Below, piece after piece: positions 49,601 to 58,733 of a stretch of 64,000 nucleotides of DNA. How positions within the stretch are numbered: the first letter of the stretch is position 1; every line of letters starts with the position of its first letter. Source of the DNA: Alloalcanivorax marinus (GTDB lineage Bacteria > Pseudomonadota > Gammaproteobacteria > Pseudomonadales > Alcanivoracaceae); contig NZ_JADDOL010000001.1 of the NCBI RefSeq assembly GCF_016906305.1, positions 248,001 through 312,000 of the forward strand, in the 5' to 3' direction. Both the position numbers and the translations under genes were made by a program. Under the pieces are notes generated by a model that was not told the DNA's origin, made no database searches, and saw only the letters and a list, made by a program, of their open reading frames with translations.

Positions 49601-52600
49601 GCCGGCGGCGCCGGGCGGTCCGGGCCGCCGGCCATTTCGTAGAGGTTTTCCAGCTCGTGGGCCAGGTCGCCCACCGGCGTTACCGCGGCCATGCGCGCCC
49701 CGCCCTTGAGGGTGTGCAGGTCCCGTTGCAGGGCCGGCAGGCTGGCCTGGCCGCCCTGCTCCCAGGCCGCCAGATGTTCGCTGGAGGACAGCAGCAGATC
49801 CTCGGCCTCTTCCAGGAACAGGCGCACCAGCTCCGGATCGGTGTCGTCGTCGTCCACCGGCGTGGTCGGGCCGTCACCGGGATTGTCCGGGCCGGAGGTT
49901 TCGGCCAGGTCGCGCAGGGCGTCCACCAGGCCCAGCTCGGCGCGCACGGTCTGGCCGGCGGCCAGACAATCCATCATGTTCATCAACGCTTCGTGGCCTT
50001 CCCGGGCCAGCTCCAGCAGGCTCGGGCTGAAGCGCAGCCGGCCCTCGTTGACCGCGGAATACACCAGCGCCAGCGCCTGGGCGAGCCCGTGAATCTCGTC
50101 GAGGCGGGCGGTGCGCGCGCTGTTCGCCAGCAGCGCCAGTTCGTCGCGCAGGCGCGCCAGCTCGGCGGTGTGCGCCGGGTCGCTGGCCCACTGCTCCAGC
50201 AGCTTGTCGGTGTCGATGATCAGGTCCATGCCCTCGGACAGGAACACGGACAAGATGTGCGGGTCGGTGCCTTCCCGGTGTTCGTTGAGCGTGGCGCGGG
50301 CCGCCACCAGGCGCTCGATCAGGTCCGACGCCCCGGGCAGGGTCACCGGCCCCTGGCCCAATTGGGCCAGACCCTCGCGCAGTTTCTCCCGGGTGGCGTC
50401 GATCAGGGCGACCAGCTCCCGGTCGGCGCGGTGGCCGCCGTTGATCAGTTCCTTGACCAGCTTCTCCGCCGGCTCCGCCAGTTCCGCCATGGCGTTGATT
50501 TCCGCCATGCGGGCGCTGCCCTTGAGGGTGTGCAGGGCGCGGTGAACCTCGTCATCCACCCGGTGTTCGGCGAGATCCGGATCAAGCTGCGCCAGCCAGT
50601 CCCCCACCAGCGCCAGATTGCGCCGTGCCTCGCTGCGGAAGATGTCCAGCAGCACCGGGTCCGGGCCGTCGTCGGTGGCCGGCGCGGCGGGAGTGGAGAT
50701 CGCCGGTGGCTCCCCGGGGGGCAGCTCGAACTCCAGGTCGTCCAGGTCGGCCAGCGGGTCGTCCTGCGGTTCCAGAACCGGTGGCTCGTCGGCGGGTTCC
50801 GGGGCCAGGGTGGGGACCGGCGAGTCGTCGCCGTCGACGCGGGGGATCGATTCCAGCCGGCCGCCTTCCGCCAGGGTGAAGGCGGCGCGCTCCAGCGGGG
50901 TGACGTCCCAGGGTGGCGGGCGTCGTTGCGCGAAGGCCTCCACCAGGGCCGGGATCAGGCCGTGCACGGTGCGCACCAGCTCGATCAGGGTGGTGTCCGG
51001 TTCGACGCTGCCGTCGATGACCCGGTTCATCATGTTCTCGATGGCCCAGGCCAGCTCGCCCACGGTGGTGGCGCCGACCATGCGGCCGGAGCCCTTGAGG
51101 GTGTGGAAGGCACGGCGGAATTCCACCAGCGCGGTCTGGTCGCCGGTGTTGGCCGCCCAGCGTGGGAAGTACTGGTTCAACGCCTCCAGCACTTCGCCGG
51201 CTTCCTCGACGAAGATTTCGATGATCTCGTCGTCGATCAGATCGTCGTCGTCCTCCTGCTCCGTGGCGGCGTCCGACGGCGTTTCGGCATCGGGCCGGTG
51301 GTGTTCTTCCGGCTTCGGGGCCGGCGGTGGTTCGGCGTCGTCGGCGCCGTCGTCCTGCTCTTCCTCTTCCGGTAGCGGGTAACCCAGGTCACTGACGCTG
51401 GCGCGGGCCAGCTGCAGGATGTCATCGCGGGTTTCCGGGTCGTCGCTGAGGCGCTCGAGGTAGTACTCCACCGAGGTGATGGCGTCGGCCAGGGTGTCCA
51501 TGCTGCGCCAGTCCGGGGTAGCGTCGCCTTGCAGCAGACGCTCCTCGATAAAGCGCACGCACTGGCGCAGGATGCCGGCGGGCCGGTTCAGCTGCACCAC
51601 CTCGAGCCCGCCGCGCACCGCGTTGAGCTTGTCCGGCACCGTGGTCAGGTGGCTCCGGTCCCATTGTGAGGCGATGAACTCGACGATGCCGTCCTTGGCC
51701 TCTTCCAGGCCGGCCCGGCATTCGCGCAGCACCGCGTCCATGGCCTGGCCCACGTGCCGGGGCAGCTCGACGCCGGTGGCGGAGGCCGGGCGGCGCTGAT
51801 CGCCGCCGATGCCGGCCAGGGTGGCTTCCACGTAGAGCAGCGCGCCGGCCACGTCCATCAGGGTATCGCGCTGGGGCGGCCGGCGCCGGTCGACGATGGC
51901 TTCCATCACCCGCAGTTGCTCTTCCACCAGCACCCGGGGCTGGCCCAGGCCGAGCATGGCGATGGTGTCGGACACCTGCTTGAGGCCGGTGATCTGGGGT
52001 TCCAGGGCGGCCGGGTCGGAGTCGCCCTGGTGCACGAACCGCTCCAGGGCGTCCTTGATCTTGGTGATTTCCTCGGACAGGGCGCTGACCACCGAGCTCA
52101 TGGCCATGGCGTCCGGGCCGGTCATGCGTTCCCGCTCGGCGTTGATCAGATCGTCGGAGGGCAGCGCCTCGTCCAGGCGGAAGCCGGCGCGCACCTCGCG
52201 GATGCGGGGGCTGTCGTGGTCCGCCTTGGCCACGTAGTAGAGCAGGTTCTTGAGCAGCTCCGGCGGAGCCGGCCGCTCCAGGCTTTCGACACCGTCGGCG
52301 GCCAGTTCGCGCAGGGTGCGGTCGACCTGACCGAGCATCTGCTTCACCGAGCTGCCCAACTCGATGACGTCCTCGCGCAGGCCTTCCACCAGGGCGTCGG
52401 CGATGCGCCACAGGGGCGCCCGGGCGGCGTCGCCGGTGACCTGCTCCAGTTTGGCGAACACCTTGCGCATGTAGCCCAGGTTGCGGTCGATGTCGTCGTT
52501 GCGCATGACGCCCACCAGAGCCAGCTGGAACATCTGACGGATCTTGCGCGCCAGCTGCGGGAAGCGCGGGTCGGCGCTCACCGATTCCGGCACCCGCCCC

Positions 52601-53046
52601 TGCCCTTCGGCGTGGCGCAGGTCCGGCTTGAACAGGGCGGTTTCGGACAGCAGGGACTCGCCCCGGGCGGCGCGCAGATCGTTGAGCAGTGGCAGCAACA
52701 CCACCGGCAGGTCGCGCCGGTTGCTGGCCACCCGGTCCAGGTAGGGCGGCAGCTGCAGGATGGCGCGCATCAGCGTTTCCTGGCCGTCGCTCACGTTGCC
52801 CACGCGCCGTTCCACCAGCGCCCGGGCCAGCTTTTCCATTTCCTCGGCGAGCAGTGCGGCGCCGTAGAACTCCACCATCTGCAGGGTGCCGTACACCTGG
52901 TGCAGGTGGGTCTGGCAAAAGCGCATGCGCGTGGCGTCGTCCGGATGCTCGACGAACGCCTCCAGGGCCTGCCGGGCCTGGTTCAATGTTTCCTGGATTT
53001 CCCCACGAACCCAATCCAGTGCCAGATAGTCGTGACGGTTGCTCAT
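46684..53046 (-). CDS. chpA: Hybrid sensor kinase ChpA (multi-Hpt CheA-like)
   Basis: The central histidine kinase of the Pil-Chp system controlling type IV pili; 2120 residues. Residues 1-550 hold degenerate Hpt-like repeats. Five canonical Hpt sites (HTLKGS/G) have His at 648, 839, 1111, 1252 and 1397. A sixth module at 925-1045 has Ala971 at the His position (ALLANSAR). Dimerisation and kinase domains follow (1495-1820: N box HMLRNAVDHGIE at 1685-1696, G1 ADDGRGID, G2 GRGVGMDVV). A CheW domain (1820-1965) and a receiver with Asp2045 (LLLDIEMPRMDG) complete it. Between Hpt domains are acidic, proline-rich linkers. ATG 53046 starts MSNRHDYLALDWV as in other ChpA proteins. Confidence 0.96.
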   Translation of the reverse strand: MSNRHDYLALDWVRGEIQETLNQARQALEAFVEHPDDATRMRFCQTHLHQVYGTLQMVEFYGAALLAEEMEKLARALVERRVGNVSDGQETLMRAILQLPPYLDRVASNRRDLPVVLLPLLNDLRAARGESLLSETALFKPDLRHAEGQGRVPESVSADPRFPQLARKIRQMFQLALVGVMRNDDIDRNLGYMRKVFAKLEQVTGDAARAPLWRIADALVEGLREDVIELGSSVKQMLGQVDRTLRELAADGVESLERPAPPELLKNLLYYVAKADHDSPRIREVRAGFRLDEALPSDDLINAERERMTGPDAMAMSSVVSALSEEITKIKDALERFVHQGDSDPAALEPQITGLKQVSDTIAMLGLGQPRVLVEEQLRVMEAIVDRRRPPQRDTLMDVAGALLYVEATLAGIGGDQRRPASATGVELPRHVGQAMDAVLRECRAGLEEAKDGIVEFIASQWDRSHLTTVPDKLNAVRGGLEVVQLNRPAGILRQCVRFIEERLLQGDATPDWRSMDTLADAITSVEYYLERLSDDPETRDDILQLARASVSDLGYPLPEEEEQDDGADDAEPPPAPKPEEHHRPDAETPSDAATEQEDDDDLIDDEIIEIFVEEAGEVLEALNQYFPRWAANTGDQTALVEFRRAFHTLKGSGRMVGATTVGELAWAIENMMNRVIDGSVEPDTTLIELVRTVHGLIPALVEAFAQRRPPPWDVTPLERAAFTLAEGGRLESIPRVDGDDSPVPTLAPEPADEPPVLEPQDDPLADLDDLEFELPPGEPPAISTPAAPATDDGPDPVLLDIFRSEARRNLALVGDWLAQLDPDLAEHRVDDEVHRALHTLKGSARMAEINAMAELAEPAEKLVKELINGGHRADRELVALIDATREKLREGLAQLGQGPVTLPGASDLIERLVAARATLNEHREGTDPHILSVFLSEGMDLIIDTDKLLEQWASDPAHTAELARLRDELALLANSARTARLDEIHGLAQALALVYSAVNEGRLRFSPSLLELAREGHEALMNMMDCLAAGQTVRAELGLVDALRDLAETSGPDNPGDGPTTPVDDDDTDPELVRLFLEEAEDLLLSSSEHLAAWEQGGQASLPALQRDLHTLKGGARMAAVTPVGDLAHELENLYEMAGGPDRPAPPALFDLLHRGHDRLADMIDDLRQGRTPAPAPELLAALREAVDGDLTIAAADPAPTGTPSEPDQELLALFVEEGRDVLDSAARSLDAWLADPDNGLELQSLQRDLHTLKGSARMADTGAVGDLAHELEALYDTLSRQRALLTPAVSALLHGCHDRLADMVEAVAAGRAPVAADDLIAALGEARRAPFEADGDTAAAGPADDDLPEDLDPEILDVFLEESEELAEIIDGCLMAWRDHPESRDFSDDLKRALHTLKGGARLAGLQDLGDQSHGFEGLINRLESQRRDPEDGDFEAMLAHFDAINQRLAGLRERVAARPAPAGPPATVAGPDPQATRPQREERRPQAQPQEMVRVGADVLEALVNLAGETSINRGRVEQSISEFGFNVAEMGATVTRLYEQLRRLDVETEAQILSNYQQGVDRGEFDGRFDPLEMDQYSELHQITKQLSESASDLLDLKNTLLDRTRDTETLLLQQQRINTDLQEKLMRTRMVPFSRLVPRLRRIVRQISGELGKRVTFDVLNPESELDRTLMERVVAPLEHMLRNAVDHGIEAPEGRRQAGKQEGGRVTLELTREGGEVVVILADDGRGIDTEAVRRKAVERGLMAEDAALPDHEIQQFIFHAGFSTASQVTQVSGRGVGMDVVASEIKQLGGSVTIDSRPGQGTRFLVRLPFTLAMNRALMVRVGDDAYAIPLNQIEGIVRVSPYELSDHLGQDGDRTTDRQGDGYHYAGQRYDLNYLGRFVHDVAAPNLESQSQPLPVLLIRSADHSVALVVDSLIGSREVVVKSVGPQLASVAGISGATILGDGAVVIILDIHSLIRAAQAQQKALSDARAPLAPAAPALEEDTHTLPLVMVVDDSVTVRKVTGRLLERSGYEVITAKDGIDAIATLEEKTPDALLLDIEMPRMDGFEVATHMRHDDRLKAVPIIMITSRTGEKHRERAFDIGVDCYMGKPFQENELLATLRELLGETGEVRA

Positions 53047-53062
53047 GACGTCTCCCGCGTTC

Positions 53063-53938
53063 TTATTGCCGGCGCCGGAAGGCCAGGGTGTCGGCGAACT
53101 GGACACGTTCCAGTCGCGGATCCTGCCAATCGGTGATTTCGCCGGGTCCGAGCACCAGTAATCCCCCGGGTGCCAGCCGGCCGGCCAGCCGGTTGACGAT
53201 CTGCCGTTTCCGCCAGCGGCGGAAATAAATCAGCATGTTCTGGCAAAAGATCAGGTCCATGTTGTCCATCGGCGCCTGATCCAGATTCAGCACGTTCAGG
53301 TAGGCGAAACAGACCCGCTCACGCAGCGTCTGGGCGACCTGCTGGTGGCGGCCGTCGGCGTCGCTGAAGTAAGCCTCGCGCAGCGCCGGGTCGATCTGCT
53401 CCACCCGGCGCCGTGGAAACAGGCCACGGCGCGCCTTGGCCAGGGTGGGCAAGCTGATGTCGGTGCCGGTGATGCCGTAGAACAGCGGCTTGCCGTTGTC
53501 GGCGAAGCGCTCGTTGATCAGCATCGCCAGGGAATAGGCTTCCTCGCCGGTGGAGCAGCCCACGCTCCAGGCATTGAGGGTGGCGCCGCCGGGCCGTTCG
53601 GCGGCGAACCGGTCGACGAACTCCTGCACCAGGGCGAACGAGCCCGGGTGGCGGAAGAAGCTGGTTTCCTGAACCGTGAGCCGGTCCACCAGCACCGACC
53701 ATTCCATGGCCCGCGCCTCGGTGGCACCGGTGACCAGCTGCTCGTAATACAGGTCGTAGCCGGCGATGCCCAGCTCGCGCATGCGGATATTGAGGCTGGT
53801 CTCCAGGAACGGCTTGCGCTCCGCCGCCAGCGTCATGCCGGTGCGCTCCTCGAGCAGGGCCTGCCAGAGCTGGAACTGCTCGGCGTCCATGGCGGGGGCG
53901 CTCTTGATCGACCAGCGATCTGTCACTGCGTAACCCAT
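53063..53938 (-). CDS. pilK: CheR-type protein methyltransferase PilK
   Basis: A SAM-dependent methyltransferase of 291 residues that methylates receptor glutamates, probably on PilJ. The N-terminal helical domain (WQALLEERTGMTLAAERKPF, ETSLNIRMRELGI) precedes the SAM site ATLNAWSVGCSTGEEAYSLA, then ITGTDISLPTLAKARRGLF and DLIFCQNMLIYFRRWRKRQI. GGAGA lies seven bases before ATG 53938. It sits between pilJ and chpA as in P. aeruginosa, with a 16-base gap to chpA. Confidence 0.93.
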   Translation of the reverse strand: MGYAVTDRWSIKSAPAMDAEQFQLWQALLEERTGMTLAAERKPFLETSLNIRMRELGIAGYDLYYEQLVTGATEARAMEWSVLVDRLTVQETSFFRHPGSFALVQEFVDRFAAERPGGATLNAWSVGCSTGEEAYSLAMLINERFADNGKPLFYGITGTDISLPTLAKARRGLFPRRRVEQIDPALREAYFSDADGRHQQVAQTLRERVCFAYLNVLNLDQAPMDNMDLIFCQNMLIYFRRWRKRQIVNRLAGRLAPGGLLVLGPGEITDWQDPRLERVQFADTLAFRRRQ

Positions 53939-53969
53939 GGTTCCGTCTCCGGAACCGGCTCAGGCCGGC

Positions 53970-55994
53970 TCAGGAATGTTCCGGCAGGCGGAAGCCGGCC
54001 ACCGAATTGCGCATCTCCTGGGCCATTTCCGCCAGGTCGCCAATGGAGCGGGCGGTGGCGGTGGTACCGGCGGAGGTCTGCGAGGTAATTTCCTGGATCA
54101 CGTTCATGGTGTTGGAGATGTGACCCGCCGAGGCGGCCTGTTGGCGCGCCGCGTTGGAAATGTTCTGGATCAGGTCGGCCAGGTTCTTGGATACGTTTTC
54201 GATTTCTTCCAGGGCGACACCGGCGTCCTGGGCCAGGCGCGCGCCCTTCACCACCTCGGCGGTGGTGGCTTCCATGGAAATCACCGCCTCGTTGGTGTCG
54301 GTCTGAATGGTTTTCACCAGGGTTTCGATCTGCTTGGTGGCGGCGGCGGAACGTTCCGCCAGGCGCTGCACCTCATCCGCCACCACCGCGAAGCCACGGC
54401 CCGCCTCGCCGGCCATGGACGCCTGAATGGCCGCGTTCAAAGCCAGGATGTTGGTCTGGTCGGCGATGTCGTTGATCAGCGATACGATGTCGCCAATCTC
54501 CTGGGAGGATTCACCCAGCCGCTTGATCCGTTTGGAGGTTTCCTGGATCTGCTCGCGGATGGTGTCCATGCCGTGGATGGTGGCCTGCACCACTTCCGCG
54601 CCCTTGTTGGCGATCGCCACCGCTTTTTCCGCCACCGCGGCGGACTCGGCGGCGTTGGCGGATACCTGGTCAATGGACACCGCCATTTCGTTCACCGCCG
54701 CCGAGGCGCCGGCGATTTCCTGGGCCTGGTGCTCGGAGGCTTCCGCCAGATGCATGGCGGTGGACTGGGTTTCCTGGGCGGCGGAGGCCACCTGCACGGC
54801 GGAGTTGTTGATGGTCTGTACCAGGCTGCGCAGCTGGTCGATGGAGTAGTTGATGGAGTCGGCGATGGCGCCGGTGAAGTCCTCGGTCACCGTCGCTTCC
54901 ACGGTCAGGTCACCGTCCGCCAGGTCGCCCAATTCATCGAGCAGACGCAAAATCGCCGCCTGGTTACGCTGGTTCTCGCTTTCCAGCTCGTTACGGCGGC
55001 GGGCTGCTTCACGGTTACGCTGCAGCATGATCAGGAAGAACATCAGCACCGCGATGCCGGCGCACACGGCGCCCAGCCACAGCGAGGGGAACAGCCCGGT
55101 GGTGGTGCTCTCGAACTGCTCGTTCAGGTTGGTGGATTCCTGCAGCAGATCCTGGGAGGTACGGAAGATGGTGTCGGCGGCGCTGGCCACCTGGAACAGG
55201 TCCGGGGCGGTGTACAGAATCTCGTCGATGGACTGGGTGACGAATTCGTCGAACAGACGGGACACCCTTTGCAGATAGTTGAGCGCCTCGGGGTTGGTGA
55301 TCTGCTGGATGCCCATGGCCGGGTCGCCCTGCAGCATGCCGTTCAGCACGCGGCCGAACTCGGTGGCGTCGCGGCCGAAGTTGTCGGCGGCGATCACCGC
55401 GTTGTCATCGCCTTCCAGTACCCGGGAGATGGAGCGCAGGATCCGTTCGGTGAGCAGAATCTGGCGCTGGGCGAAGGCCACCTGATCCGGAGCGGCGTTG
55501 GTCTCCACCAGGATGTCCACCACCGCCTGGTATTCGGATTGCAGCTGGGGAATGGCCTGGGCCAGGGTGTCCGCCACTTCGTGCAGATCCAGCACCGCGT
55601 CGCGGCCGTTCAGAATGGTGGCGGTGTCCTCGCTGGCCTGATCCCACAGCGCCTGCAGGCGCTGCTTGACCTGATCGTTGGCCACCGGTTCTTCCTTCAG
55701 CCGGTTCCAGGCACCCTGGAAATCGCTGCGCGAATCCTGCAGCAGCACGAAGGCGTCGGCGTTACCGGAGGCCGCCTCCAGCGCGTTCTTGGCGATCTGC
55801 TGGGAGACCACGCGCAGTTCCGAGGCGTCGGTGATGTTTTCCTGGGCCAGGTTGGCCCGCGTCGCCGACAACAGAAAGTTGGCCAGCGCCAGGGCGATGA
55901 AAATGGCAAGCCCGATATACAGGGCGACATTGAGCGGATTGCCCCCCGCGCTCCCCCGTGCCTTGCTGAACACGTTTCCCGGTTTGAACTTCAT
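53970..55994 (-). CDS. pilJ: Methyl-accepting chemotaxis receptor PilJ
   Basis: The receptor of the Pil-Chp array; 674 residues, close to the 682 of P. aeruginosa PilJ. The first membrane helix ([20 protein letters not shown]) is followed by a large periplasmic region with two PilJ-type domains, a second membrane helix ([20 protein letters not shown] at about 335-355), a HAMP-like segment, and the cytoplasmic coiled coil with the signalling tip [20 protein letters not shown]. The C-terminus lacks a NWETF-like methylation-enzyme tether. pilI and pilK flank it. Confidence 0.96.
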   Translation of the reverse strand: MKFKPGNVFSKARGSAGGNPLNVALYIGLAIFIALALANFLLSATRANLAQENITDASELRVVSQQIAKNALEAASGNADAFVLLQDSRSDFQGAWNRLKEEPVANDQVKQRLQALWDQASEDTATILNGRDAVLDLHEVADTLAQAIPQLQSEYQAVVDILVETNAAPDQVAFAQRQILLTERILRSISRVLEGDDNAVIAADNFGRDATEFGRVLNGMLQGDPAMGIQQITNPEALNYLQRVSRLFDEFVTQSIDEILYTAPDLFQVASAADTIFRTSQDLLQESTNLNEQFESTTTGLFPSLWLGAVCAGIAVLMFFLIMLQRNREAARRRNELESENQRNQAAILRLLDELGDLADGDLTVEATVTEDFTGAIADSINYSIDQLRSLVQTINNSAVQVASAAQETQSTAMHLAEASEHQAQEIAGASAAVNEMAVSIDQVSANAAESAAVAEKAVAIANKGAEVVQATIHGMDTIREQIQETSKRIKRLGESSQEIGDIVSLINDIADQTNILALNAAIQASMAGEAGRGFAVVADEVQRLAERSAAATKQIETLVKTIQTDTNEAVISMEATTAEVVKGARLAQDAGVALEEIENVSKNLADLIQNISNAARQQAASAGHISNTMNVIQEITSQTSAGTTATARSIGDLAEMAQEMRNSVAGFRLPEHS

Positions 55995-56043
55995 AACTGG
56001 CTCCTGGCCTGGCTCTGTTCTTATCTCCCCGGCGCGTCTTGCC

Positions 56044-56592
56044 TCAGCCCGTGCGGGCCGCCTGCATGAAGCGCGGATCCTGTGCCAGCCGCGTCAGGCT
56101 GAACACGGACCAGAGTTCCCCGTCCCTCAGATAGCCGCCGCGCAGATAAGGCCCCAGGTCCTCGTCCCCCGCGGTCGGCACCGGCCGGTAGGCATCGAGG
56201 GGGAAGTGCTGCATACCCTGCACCTCATCCACGATGACCCCGGTATAAAGATCGTTCTGATCCAACACCAACAATCTGCGCCGTCGTTCCTGCAGCTCCG
56301 AAGCCCGGCCCAGGAAACGGCTCAGATCCATGATCGTCATCAGGCGGCCGCGCACGTTGGCCACCCCTTTCATCCAGGGCAGTACCCCGGGCACCCGGGT
56401 GTAGGGCGGCACCGAGAGGATTTCCGCCACCTCGTCCATGGGCGCCACCAGCCGGTGACGGTCCAGGGTAAAGCCCACCCCGCTCCAGTAATCGACCGCG
56501 TCTTCCTGCATCGGCAGGCTGGCGGCCAGCCGGCGGCAGCGGACCAGATAGTCCGCCAGTTTGACGAAGGCGGCGGAGGCGGCGGTACTCAT
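56044..56592 (-). CDS. pilI: CheW-like adaptor PilI
   Basis: A CheW-domain protein of 182 residues that couples PilJ to ChpA. Blocks include [40 protein letters not shown] and [20 protein letters not shown]. It lies seven bases downstream of pilH and 49 bases upstream of pilJ within the operon. Confidence 0.95.
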   Translation of the reverse strand: MSTAASAAFVKLADYLVRCRRLAASLPMQEDAVDYWSGVGFTLDRHRLVAPMDEVAEILSVPPYTRVPGVLPWMKGVANVRGRLMTIMDLSRFLGRASELQERRRRLLVLDQNDLYTGVIVDEVQGMQHFPLDAYRPVPTAGDEDLGPYLRGGYLRDGELWSVFSLTRLAQDPRFMQAARTG

Positions 56593-56599
56593 CGATGCG

Positions 56600-56968
56600 T
56601 CACGCGCCGGTCAGCTGCCGGTCCACGGTCTGCAGCAGCACGTCCTCGTCCACCGGCTTGGTCAGGTAATCGCGGGCGCCCTGACGCTTGCCCCAGACCC
56701 GGTCGGTTTCCTGGTCCTTGGTGGTCACGATGATGATCGGTATATGGGCGGTGTCGGCGCCCTTGGTCAGTTGCCGGGTGGCCTGAAAACCGTTCAGGCC
56801 GGGCATCACCACGTCCATCAGCACCAGGTCGGGCAGTTCGGAGCGGGCCAGCGCCACGCCGTCGGCGCCGTTGGCGGCTTCCAGAACGTGGTGGCCGTGT
56901 TTTTCCAGGATCTCCCGCAGTTTGTAGCACTCGGTGGGAGAATCATCGACGATCAGAATGCGTGCCAT
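56600..56968 (-). CDS. pilH: Response regulator PilH
   Basis: A single-domain CheY-like regulator of 122 residues. The acidic pair and phospho-acceptor lie in ILIVDDSPTE and VLMDVVMPGLNG (Asp52 region), with Thr in IIIVTTKDQ and Lys in DYLTKPVDED. In P. aeruginosa PilH dampens signalling by acting as a phosphate sink and on retraction. ATG 56968, with GAGGAA upstream, gives the family length; the longer frame to 57013 overlaps the pilG stop. Confidence 0.95.
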   Translation of the reverse strand: MARILIVDDSPTECYKLREILEKHGHHVLEAANGADGVALARSELPDLVLMDVVMPGLNGFQATRQLTKGADTAHIPIIIVTTKDQETDRVWGKRQGARDYLTKPVDEDVLLQTVDRQLTGA

Positions 56969-57012
56969 CTTTTCCTCTTCGGGTTGAGCGTCGCGGTGGC
57001 ATTGAAGCGGCA

Positions 57013-57390
57013 TTAGACGTGTTGACGAATGGCGCCCAGCAGTTCGTCCTTGGAGAACGGCTTGGTCAGGTATTCGTCGGACCCCACGATCCGACCCTTG
57101 GCCTTGTCGAACAGGCCGTCCTTGGACGACAGCATGATCACCGGCGTCGCCTTGAAGGCGCTGTTGTTCTTGATCAGGGCACAGGTCTGGTAGCCGTCCA
57201 GTCGCGGCATCATGATGTCCACGAAAATGATGCTCGGCTTGCTGTCGGCGATCTTGGCCAGGGCATCGAACCCGTCGGTGGCGGTAATCACCTCGCAGCC
57301 CGCTTTCTTCAGCAAGGTTTCGGCGGTACGACGAATGGTTTTGGAGTCGTCGATCACCATTACCTTGAGGTCTTGGAAATTGTCAGTCAT
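57013..57390 (-). CDS. pilG: Response regulator PilG
   Basis: The output regulator of the Pil-Chp system, 125 residues, driving pilus extension and cAMP signalling in P. aeruginosa. Receiver motifs are VMVIDDSKTIRRTAETLLKK, phospho-site IIFVDIMMPRLDGYQTC, and IMLSSKDG with KPFSKDELLGAI. It is the first gene of the leftward operon pilG-H-I-J-K-chpA-B-C and is divergent from gshB. Confidence 0.96.
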   Translation of the reverse strand: MTDNFQDLKVMVIDDSKTIRRTAETLLKKAGCEVITATDGFDALAKIADSKPSIIFVDIMMPRLDGYQTCALIKNNSAFKATPVIMLSSKDGLFDKAKGRIVGSDEYLTKPFSKDELLGAIRQHV

Positions 57391-57703
57391 GGAGAACTGC
57401 CTTCAATCGTGAACCGTTACGGGCCGCAACGTCATGTCAGCGGGAGGCGCGGGCACAGCCGCCGTCCCGGCGACGCCGAAAATCATAGTTATTGTGGGTC
57501 CAGTGAGCCTCTTCTTTGATCCCCGTTACGACTTTGTTCGGAGGCTCTACTGGGTGAAACAGCCCAAGCCGAGGTTTTAACACAGTTTCTACATTCAATC
57601 TATAAGACCCTGTGGGACCTGAGAAAAGCGTCCCGTAGCGGCCCGCGCGAGGCACTGATACCATTGCCCGGCACCCCTGCCGCGACTATTTCCTGGAGCC
57701 TCC
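57391..57703. promoter_or_regulatory. Divergent promoter region of pilG and gshB
   Basis: This 313-base gap holds no plausible gene. For gshB, TTAACA (57577-57582) and TATAAG (57601-57606) are 18 bases apart on the plus strand. For pilG, a TATGAT -10-like box lies on the minus strand at 57482-57487 without a good -35. The AT-rich core around 57478-57610 is where both promoters are expected. Confidence 0.5.
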
Positions 57704-58651
57704 ATGAGCCTGAACATCGGCGTGGTGATGGACCCCATCGACCACATCAAACCCTGGAAAGACACCACCCTGGCCATGCTGCTGGAAGCCCAGCGGCGCG
57801 GCTGGTCCATCCATTATATGGAGCCCGCCGATCTGTACGTGCGCGACGGCGAGGTGCGGGCGGTGACCCGTGACCTGACCGTGCGCGACGATAATAACGA
57901 CTGGTTCACACTGGGCGAGCCGGCACCCCGGCCCCTGGCCGGTCTGGACATGATCCTGATGCGCCAGGACCCGCCGTTCAACGCCGCCTATCTGTACGCC
58001 ACCTATATGTTGGAGAAGGTGGAGCGCGAAGGGGTGATGGTGGTCAACAAACCGGCCAGTGTCCGCGACAGCAACGAAAAGCTGTTCGCCACCGATTTTC
58101 CCCAATGCTGCGTGCCCACCCTGGTGTCCGGCCGCGCGGATCGTCTGCGCGAGTTTGTAAAGGAACAGGGTGACACGGTGATGAAGCCGCTGGACGCCAT
58201 GGGCGGCACCAATGTGTTCCGCATCGAGCCGGGCAGCGCCAACCTGAGCGTGATCATCGACGTGCTCACCGAGAACGGCAAAACCCCGGTGATGGCCCAG
58301 CGCTTCATTCCCGAGATCAAGGACGGCGACAAGCGTATCCTGATGATCAACGGCGAGCCGGTGGACTACGCCCTGGCCCGCATTCCCAAGGAAGGCGAGT
58401 TCCGCGGCAATCTGGCCGCCGGTGGCACCGGGCAGGGGCGCGAGCTCACCGACCGGGACCGCTGGATCTGCCAGCAGGTGGGTCCGGTGCTGCGCGAGAA
58501 AGGGCTCTACTTCGTGGGCCTGGATGTGATCGGCGATTATCTCACCGAGATCAACGTGACCAGCCCCACCTGCGTGCGCGAGCTGGATCAGATCTACGGC
58601 ATCAATATCGCCGGCCAGCTGTTCGACGCCCTGCTCGAACTGCGCGGCTGA
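57704..58651 (+). CDS. gshB: Glutathione synthetase
   Basis: An ATP-grasp enzyme joining gamma-glutamylcysteine and glycine; 315 residues as in E. coli. The N-terminal MSLNIGVVMDPIDHIKPWKD is diagnostic. ATP-grasp motifs include VMKPLDAMGGTNVFRIEPGS, DKRILMINGEPVDYALARIP, FRGNLAAGGTGQGRELTDRD and the metal-binding FVGLDVIGDYLTEINVTSPT. It is divergent from pilG and begins the gshB-tonB-yqgE-ruvX series. Confidence 0.97.
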   Translation: MSLNIGVVMDPIDHIKPWKDTTLAMLLEAQRRGWSIHYMEPADLYVRDGEVRAVTRDLTVRDDNNDWFTLGEPAPRPLAGLDMILMRQDPPFNAAYLYATYMLEKVEREGVMVVNKPASVRDSNEKLFATDFPQCCVPTLVSGRADRLREFVKEQGDTVMKPLDAMGGTNVFRIEPGSANLSVIIDVLTENGKTPVMAQRFIPEIKDGDKRILMINGEPVDYALARIPKEGEFRGNLAAGGTGQGRELTDRDRWICQQVGPVLREKGLYFVGLDVIGDYLTEINVTSPTCVRELDQIYGINIAGQLFDALLELRG

Positions 58652-58733
58652 TCGGGGAAATGCGCGCTACGTCCTGGGCGGCGTGGCGCGTTCGGGGGAC
58701 AATGAGCACGATAATAAAGACGCAAGATCCTTC

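Noticed and set aside
46801-51375. A 1524-codon open frame on the plus strand opposite chpA
   Set aside because: It is a composition artefact: the high-GC third-position bias of chpA leaves the complementary frame without stops. The translation is rich in His, Gln, Gly and Val with no domain, and chpA on the other strand is unmistakable.
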